Source: Sporomusaceae bacterium UBA1887
GTDB lineage: Bacteria; Bacillota; Negativicutes; Sporomusales; DSM-15969
Length of the DNA stretch: 9,522 bases
Assembly: GCA_002337925.1 (NCBI GenBank)
Contig: DDHB01000098.1
Location: forward strand, 1 to 9,522
Reading direction: 5' to 3'
The notes under the pieces are model-generated. The model was not told the origin of the DNA. It saw only the letters and a list, made by a program, of their open reading frames with translations, and did no database searches. A program made the translations under genes and the position numbers. This document shows, piece after piece, positions 6,201 through 9,522 of this stretch (within the stretch, counting starts at the first letter, position 1; each line of letters starts with the position of its first letter).

Positions 6201-7634
6201 TTACTTTATAGTGTGCAACGGCTTTACTTTTTTGTTTCTGCTTTTTGGGGTAAAGGCTAATTTTACGCCTGTTACCTCTGCCGTATACGGATCAAGAGCA
6301 GCCAGGTCGTCAGGGCTGAGTTCTTTTAAAGACGCTTTACCAAGGGCAAGCATTGCTTCTTCCATTTCTAACGACATAGATGTCAGGGAATTAGCAACAT
6401 AAGTGGCAGCTGTATCGATTGAAAGCTTCGTTTTAGAGGGGGACGGGTAGTAGAGTAATGTAGTAAGCGGTTCCCAGGGAAGAACCTTTTCGCCCTGATT
6501 GTGAGCTAAGGAAAAAAGCGGAATGGTGGCAAGATAGATGGCATCGGCACCAAGGGCCAGTGCCTTCAGACATTGGCCGGGAGTGAAATAGCCGCCCGCC
6601 ACAATTAAGGTGATATCACGGTTTTGCAGATAGCGCTTTGCACGAATTAAAGCATAGAGACTTGGTATGCCGAAATCGTCCTGCTTAATAGGGGCTGTTG
6701 CGTGGGCGCCTCCCTGGGCGCCGTCAATGATAACGGCATCAAAACCAAGGTCCAGTGCAACAGCCAGATCATCCTCTAAGTGGTCTGTAGCCATAATTTT
6801 TAGGGCAATAGGAATGCCGTTAGCCCGTTTTCTTAGCTTGCTCATAAAGTCCGGCCAGTCTTCGGGAGTTTGTACACCGGGTGAGGCGGGAAAAGAAGCA
6901 GGCGATTCACCTGGGGCGATCTGGCCGAGCTGCTGGGCTCTGCCGGCCATTTCCTCAGCTTCGAAGCGTGCCGCTCCCATATCGGCACCCTGTCCCATCT
7001 GTACTTCGAGCATGGAAGCACCGGCGATTTGTTCATCTGTTCGTTCTCCCCAGGACCAGCGGCTGATTTGCAGTACATATTTCGCGGCGATGGCCTCCTC
7101 TTCCGGCAGTACGGGACCTTCGCCGGAGCAGGTTGTCGTCTGGAGAATATTTGCTGCTTTGGCTAAAGCAATTTTGGCTTCTTCGCTTAGGGCTAGCCCA
7201 TATGCCATAGCTCCGATCATTAGTGGTATTTGAATCGTTAAGGGTTTTTCAGCTTTAGGGGCGATCACTACCGTCATATCAAGCTGCGTACTCACGGGAA
7301 GCGGGAATTTCGTCATTTGATGAGGCTGAAACATGAGATTTTCAAATCCGAGGAAATGCTTAGGGGTTCCCAACGGACGGGTAATCACCTTGCCCTCTTC
7401 TGCCCTGAGGCTCATTTCAATTGCATGTAAAACGGAGATGCGTTTTAGTGACGGCAAAAATTCGGCTAAGTTATCCGCATATTTCTCTGTGAGGATTTTA
7501 TGAACAGCGTCATTTGCTATTTGCTTAATACAATAGCGAAGAACTGGCCTGGCTGTGATTGCGATTAACCCGAAAAGCGCGATTAGAAACAGCCCCAACT
7601 GATACAATGTTTCTCTGTTTAGCGTAATTTGCAT
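6201..7634 (-). CDS. membrane-anchored FMN-binding glutamate synthase-like protein without Fe-S cysteines
   Basis: The 477-residue protein starts at ATG 7634-7632 with AAGGA 9 bases upstream. An N-terminal hydrophobic helix (about 11-30) anchors it. Residues about 80-430 match the GltB FMN-domain fold (Glu_synthase, TIM barrel). Recognisable parts are the CSGEGP motif (169-174; GltB has a similar GEGG-type turn), QMGQGADMG (212-220), IIDGAQGGAHATAPI (302-316) and a phosphate-binding VAGGYFTPGQCLKALALGADAI (345-366). In true GltB three clustered cysteines for a 3Fe-4S centre follow this region; here the corresponding segment (YLATIPLFSLAHNQGEKVLP) has none. The only cysteines are 35, 169 and 355. 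There is no amidotransferase domain and no gltD nearby, so glutamate synthase activity is unlikely. A flavin-dependent oxidoreductase of unknown substrate is the safest call. Confidence 0.85.
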   Translation of the reverse strand: MQITLNRETLYQLGLFLIALFGLIAITARPVLRYCIKQIANDAVHKILTEKYADNLAEFLPSLKRISVLHAIEMSLRAEEGKVITRPLGTPKHFLGFENLMFQPHQMTKFPLPVSTQLDMTVVIAPKAEKPLTIQIPLMIGAMAYGLALSEEAKIALAKAANILQTTTCSGEGPVLPEEEAIAAKYVLQISRWSWGERTDEQIAGASMLEVQMGQGADMGAARFEAEEMAGRAQQLGQIAPGESPASFPASPGVQTPEDWPDFMSKLRKRANGIPIALKIMATDHLEDDLAVALDLGFDAVIIDGAQGGAHATAPIKQDDFGIPSLYALIRAKRYLQNRDITLIVAGGYFTPGQCLKALALGADAIYLATIPLFSLAHNQGEKVLPWEPLTTLLYYPSPSKTKLSIDTAATYVANSLTSMSLEMEEAMLALGKASLKELSPDDLAALDPYTAEVTGVKLAFTPKSRNKKVKPLHTIK

Positions 7635-7815
7635 GTCAGGTCATCCTTTTGGCGTGTAGTCTTTGTTAGAATACGATTAAGCGCCTGTTGTTATACAGCA
7701 ATTGCGATAAAGTAATGGCCTTTTGGCGCAAAGAGAAGGTTTTTTGCTCCTGGTAAGGAATAACAACTGAATAAGAACTATTAGCGTAAGGGTTTGCAAA
7801 TATGTAAGATAGAAT

Positions 7816-7820
7816 AGGAG
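7816..7820 (+). promoter_or_regulatory. ribosome binding site that decides the ClpP-like start
   Basis: AGGAG lies 8 bases before ATG 7829. The upstream in-frame GTG at 7820 overlaps this site and therefore cannot be the start. Confidence 0.8.
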
Positions 7821-7828
7821 TGATAGAG

Positions 7829-8404
7829 ATGGAAGAACAGGAAAAACAGACGTATTCAGAAAAACTACAGGAAAGATTACTGAAAAGCCGTACCATTATT
7901 ATTTCCGGTGAAATTACGCAGGATGTAGCAGCACGGGTGGCTGCGCAGCTTTTAATACTGCAAGAACTTGGTGATGAGCCGATTAAAGTATTTATCAACA
8001 GCCAGGGCGGTCATGTGGAAGCGGGCGATACAATACATGATATGATCCGGTTCGTTAAACCGAAGGTGATTGTAATCGGTACCGGCTGGGTTGCCAGCGC
8101 TGGTATTACGATTTATCTTGCCGCTGAAAAACAGGATCGCTATTCACTTCCTAACACGCGCTACATGATTCATCAGCCCTTAGGTGGTGTTCGCGGACAG
8201 GCCACTGATATTCAGATTGAAGCAGAGGAAATTATTAAAATTCGCCGCAGAATCAATCGGTTAATCAGCGAACGTACCGGACAGACAATGGAAAAGGTGG
8301 AAAAGGATACGCTGCGTAATTACTGGCTGGATGCCGAAGAAGCAAAAGAGTATGGCATTGTTCAACAAATTATTAGTGATTACGATGAAGTGTCAGTAAA
8401 ATAA
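7829..8404 (+). CDS. ClpP-family protease subunit paralogue with Asn in the catalytic triad
   Basis: This 191-residue ClpP-fold protein forms, by family precedent, a heptameric or tetradecameric serine protease ring fed by Clp ATPases. Visible family blocks are FINSQGGHVEAG (55-66), the nucleophile turn GWVASAG (Ser90), NTRYMIHQPLGG (His115) and the C-terminal DAEEAKEYGIV. At the third triad position, E. coli reads ERDRF with Asp; here TLRNYW gives Asn164. The N-terminus is short and lacks the VPxVIEQT axial-loop segment that gates the pore. Listeria ClpP1 is a known precedent for an Asn triad that needs a second ClpP for activity (from memory). No clpX or second clpP is in the window, so this is probably an accessory ClpP. 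The stop lies 7 bases before the downstream riboswitch. Confidence 0.9.
   Translation: MEEQEKQTYSEKLQERLLKSRTIIISGEITQDVAARVAAQLLILQELGDEPIKVFINSQGGHVEAGDTIHDMIRFVKPKVIVIGTGWVASAGITIYLAAEKQDRYSLPNTRYMIHQPLGGVRGQATDIQIEAEEIIKIRRRINRLISERTGQTMEKVEKDTLRNYWLDAEEAKEYGIVQQIISDYDEVSVK
8358..8386 (+). promoter_or_regulatory. candidate promoter inside the 3' end of the ClpP-like gene, feeding the riboswitch
   Basis: TTGTTC (8358-8363) and TACGAT (8381-8386) are 17 bases apart. They would start RNA near 8393, about 20 bases before the riboswitch P1 stem. The boxes are imperfect matches. Without such an internal promoter, the riboswitch could only be transcribed as readthrough from the ClpP-like gene. 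Confidence 0.35.
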
Positions 8405-8410
8405 ATAGAA

Positions 8411-8504
8411 AGCCTTCTAGGGTTCCGCGGCTTAGCCGGACTGGTCCAAGAGAAGGCGCACAGCTGATTGAAGGCTGTGTACACGGAAGGATAAAAGCCT
8501 GGGA
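8411..8504 (+). ncRNA. ykkC-class riboswitch, most likely guanidine-I
   Basis: The conserved ykkC blocks appear in order: CTAGGGTTCCG (8417-8427), GGACTGGTCCAAGAGA (8438-8453), ACACGG (8481-8486) and GGATAAAAGCCTGGGAG (8489-8505). Stem P1 is GCCTTCT/AGAAGGC (8412-8418 with 8451-8457). The P2 tip is CGGC-TTA-GCCG (8428-8438). The P3 tip is CACAGC/GCTGTG (8459-8464 with 8474-8479). The usual GGG/CCC pair around ATAAAAG is AGG/CCT here, a compensatory change. The GGGAG 3' end fits guanidine-I better than the PRPP or ppGpp subtypes, which differ there. CCAAGAG instead of the usual CCGAGAG leaves some doubt about subtype. Ligand binding should hold CCT in the aptamer and block the terminator that follows, so the expected logic is guanidine ON. 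Confidence 0.85.
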
Positions 8505-8537
8505 GTGCATATGATAATGTGCTGCCCAGGTTTTTTT
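8493..8537 (+). terminator. riboswitch-controlled intrinsic terminator
   Basis: CCTGGG (8498-8503) pairs with CCCAGG (8525-8530). An inner stem AGTGCAT/ATGTGCT (8504-8510 with 8517-8523, two G-U pairs, one bulged G) closes a 6-base loop. Seven T follow (8531-8537), and the four A at 8493-8496 can extend the stem. CCTGGGAG belongs to both the aptamer and this hairpin, so the two folds exclude each other. Confidence 0.9.
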
Positions 8538-8603
8538 ATTTCTGTTTAGCAAAATATATACTGTTCACCAAAGTAACAATAAACAAGCAGGAGTTGTTAT
8601 ATA

Positions 8604-8933
8604 ATGGACTTATTACTAATGGAAAACAAATGGATTATTCTGCTGGTGTTGGAATGTCTTGCCTGGTCGGCTACGGCATTTATGTTATATGCCCGGTATA
8701 ACATGCAGTCCCGGTTTTGGTTTCGTGCGGCATCGATTATGCTGGTGGTTACAGGGGTTATCCCACAAGTACTGCTGGGGTTGCTGAATTTTTGGCTGAC
8801 AAAAGAGGTGGACTTGTTTACCTTAGTTATTGTGGGTTTAATTTTATACGGTCTGACGATTGGTAAAAAACATATTCAGCAGCTTGATAGGTGGGCTCAG
8901 AAAAAGTTCTCCGGCAAATCCGGTAACAACTGA
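8604..8933 (+). CDS. riboswitch-controlled small three-helix membrane protein, unknown function
   Basis: I do not recognise this 109-residue protein. Three hydrophobic helices lie at about 9-30 (WIILLVLECLAWSATAFMLY), 41-63 (containing GVIPQVLLGLLNF) and 70-87 (LFTLVIVGLILYGLTIG). A basic, amphipathic C-terminal tail of about 20 residues follows. Size and promoter context resemble SMR/Gdx guanidinium exporters, but those have four helices and a conserved glutamate in a different helix-1 motif; here the only helix-1 acid is Glu17 in VLECLAW. AGGAG (8589-8593) precedes ATG 8604 by 10 bases. The ATG at 8619 is farther away and less likely. The riboswitch terminator lies directly upstream, so expression should rise with ligand. 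It may act in guanidine export, uptake or stress; this is inference from context only. Confidence 0.8.
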   Translation: MDLLLMENKWIILLVLECLAWSATAFMLYARYNMQSRFWFRAASIMLVVTGVIPQVLLGLLNFWLTKEVDLFTLVIVGLILYGLTIGKKHIQQLDRWAQKKFSGKSGNN

Positions 8934-8951
8934 CTGGAAGGGGAAACTGCA

Positions 8952-9008
8952 ATGGTGAAAGAATTGTGTAAGTACAAATTTGGTGTCTGTGAAATCCAAA
9001 TGGTATAG
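8952..9008 (+). CDS. possible 18-codon small ORF
   Basis: It encodes MVKELCKYKFGVCEIQMV, with GAAGGGG ending 8 bases before the ATG, and its TAG stop overlaps the AGGAG of the next gene (9007-9011). This arrangement would allow translational coupling with the downstream regulator. It has two cysteines spaced C-x6-C and no known relative that I can name. It may be chance; no codon statistics are possible at this length. Confidence 0.3.
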   Translation: MVKELCKYKFGVCEIQMV

Positions 9009-9017
9009 GAGAACTAT

Positions 9018-9522
9018 ATGGACTATAAGATTAGTTTTATTGCCCCTTTTCCCCATATGGCGCGTATTGCAGAAGCATTGGTCACTGAGCGGGCTGATGA
9101 GTGGAAAAGTAAGATTCAAATCAGTCATGGCGATTCGCGGGAAGGGGTGAAACAAGCCCGGGAGGCAGTGAGCAGAGATGCCGCTGAAGTGATTATCAGC
9201 CGCGGCGGCACGGCATTGGCGATTGCAGAAAATGTAGCGGTGCCGGTGGTGCAGATTCCGGTTACGGCCATTGATATTTTGCGGGCAATCAAACAGGTGG
9301 GAGTTAGTCCGGAGCTTATTGGCGTTGCCGGTTTTCGTAACGTTATCTATGAATGTGAAACACTGATAGAGCTGTTAGGGCTCTCCATTCGCATTATTAT
9401 GCTGGAAAACGAGGCAGAAACGGCTGATAAGATTGCGTATGCGGCCAGCCAGGGGGTTCAGGTAGTGATCGGAGACGTAAATGCCGTTACGTGTGCCCGA
9501 CAGATGGGGCTTGGCGGCTATA
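9018..9522 (+). CDS. PrpR_N-domain transcriptional regulator, 5' part, cut by the window edge
   Basis: ATG 9018 has AGGAG (9007-9011) 6 bases upstream. The frame stays open to the end of the window, giving 168 codons. The visible part matches the PrpR N-terminal sensory domain (periplasmic-binding-protein-like lobe): start MDYKISFIAPFP, SRGGTALAIAENVAVPVVQI (residues about 60-79), an RNVIYECETLIELLG segment, and VVIGDVNAVTCARQMGLGGY near the cut. In characterised proteins this domain precedes a PAS and/or sigma-54 AAA+ domain and a Fis-type HTH, and senses a small acid such as 2-methylcitrate in PrpR. Those later domains are not seen, so the sigma-54 link is inference. It lies 84 bases after the riboswitch-controlled membrane protein with no terminator between, so it may be in the same transcript. 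Confidence 0.85.
   Translation, partial: MDYKISFIAPFPHMARIAEALVTERADEWKSKIQISHGDSREGVKQAREAVSRDAAEVIISRGGTALAIAENVAVPVVQIPVTAIDILRAIKQVGVSPELIGVAGFRNVIYECETLIELLGLSIRIIMLENEAETADKIAYAASQGVQVVIGDVNAVTCARQMGLGGY

Noticed and set aside
6667..7233. 188-codon plus-strand ORF antisense to the glutamate-synthase-like gene
   Set aside because: Ser/Ala/Pro-rich translation without recognisable motifs, lying entirely inside a well-supported gene on the other strand.
7640..7828. Search for promoters and a shared operator in the divergent glutamate-synthase-like/ClpP-like intergenic region
   Set aside because: Only weak hexamer pairs with poor spacing (for example TTGCTC-18-TGAATA at 7744-7773) were found; not strong enough to list as features.
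8519..8701. 60-codon plus-strand ORF overlapping the terminator and the small membrane protein
   Set aside because: It starts inside the riboswitch terminator and overlaps the better-supported 8604 frame, which has an AGGAG site and membrane helices.
8604..8933. Calling the small membrane protein an SMR/SugE (Gdx) exporter because of the riboswitch
   Set aside because: Length fits, but there are three rather than four helices and the conserved SMR helix motifs are not present.
8844..9155. 103-codon minus-strand ORF
   Set aside because: It is antisense to the membrane protein end, the small ORF and the PrpR_N start, with no motif or ribosome binding site.

Overview
The window looks like a chromosomal segment of an anaerobic, low-to-mid GC Firmicute. 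A Negativicutes/Sporomusaceae-like host is my best guess. This rests on gene content (a giant CoA-enzyme activase fusion, a PrpR-type regulator, a ykkC/guanidine-I riboswitch, strong AGGAG-type ribosome binding sites) and is inference, not a search result. I see no rRNA, tRNA, CRISPR array, transposase or phage gene. Coding density is high and all genes except the right-edge one look intact.

Left part (1-4751, minus strand): an intergenic palindromic element (1-185) and a terminator hairpin lie beyond the end of a small proline/alanine/threonine-rich single-pass membrane protein (216-794). That gene has its own good promoter. Upstream of it is a 1284-residue 'acyl-CoA dehydratase activase' fusion (897-4751). 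It has two complete ASKHA ATPase modules, each with the two cysteines that bind the bridging [4Fe-4S] cluster in HgdC-type activators, followed by a long DUF2229/COG3580-3581-like region. A Crp/Fnr-type regulator (4865-5539) is transcribed divergently from it. The short shared intergenic region holds a sigma-A-like promoter and two dyads, which suggests local regulation.

Middle part (5540-7634): a hairpin and a dispersed-type palindromic repeat (5603-5684) precede elaA, a GNAT acetyltransferase. elaA converges, with a 7-base gap, on a membrane-anchored FMN-binding glutamate-synthase-like protein that lacks the 3Fe-4S cysteines of true GltB.

Right part (7829-9522, plus strand): a ClpP paralogue whose catalytic Asp is replaced by Asn and whose N-terminus is short. 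Seven bases after its stop begins a ykkC-class riboswitch, most likely guanidine-I, with a textbook overlapping intrinsic terminator. The riboswitch controls an unrecognised 109-residue three-helix membrane protein. A possible 18-codon ORF follows, then a PrpR_N-domain regulator cut off by the window edge. The riboswitch/small-membrane-protein pair is the most promising undescribed unit here: a candidate guanidine-responsive membrane protein that is not a recognisable SMR exporter.
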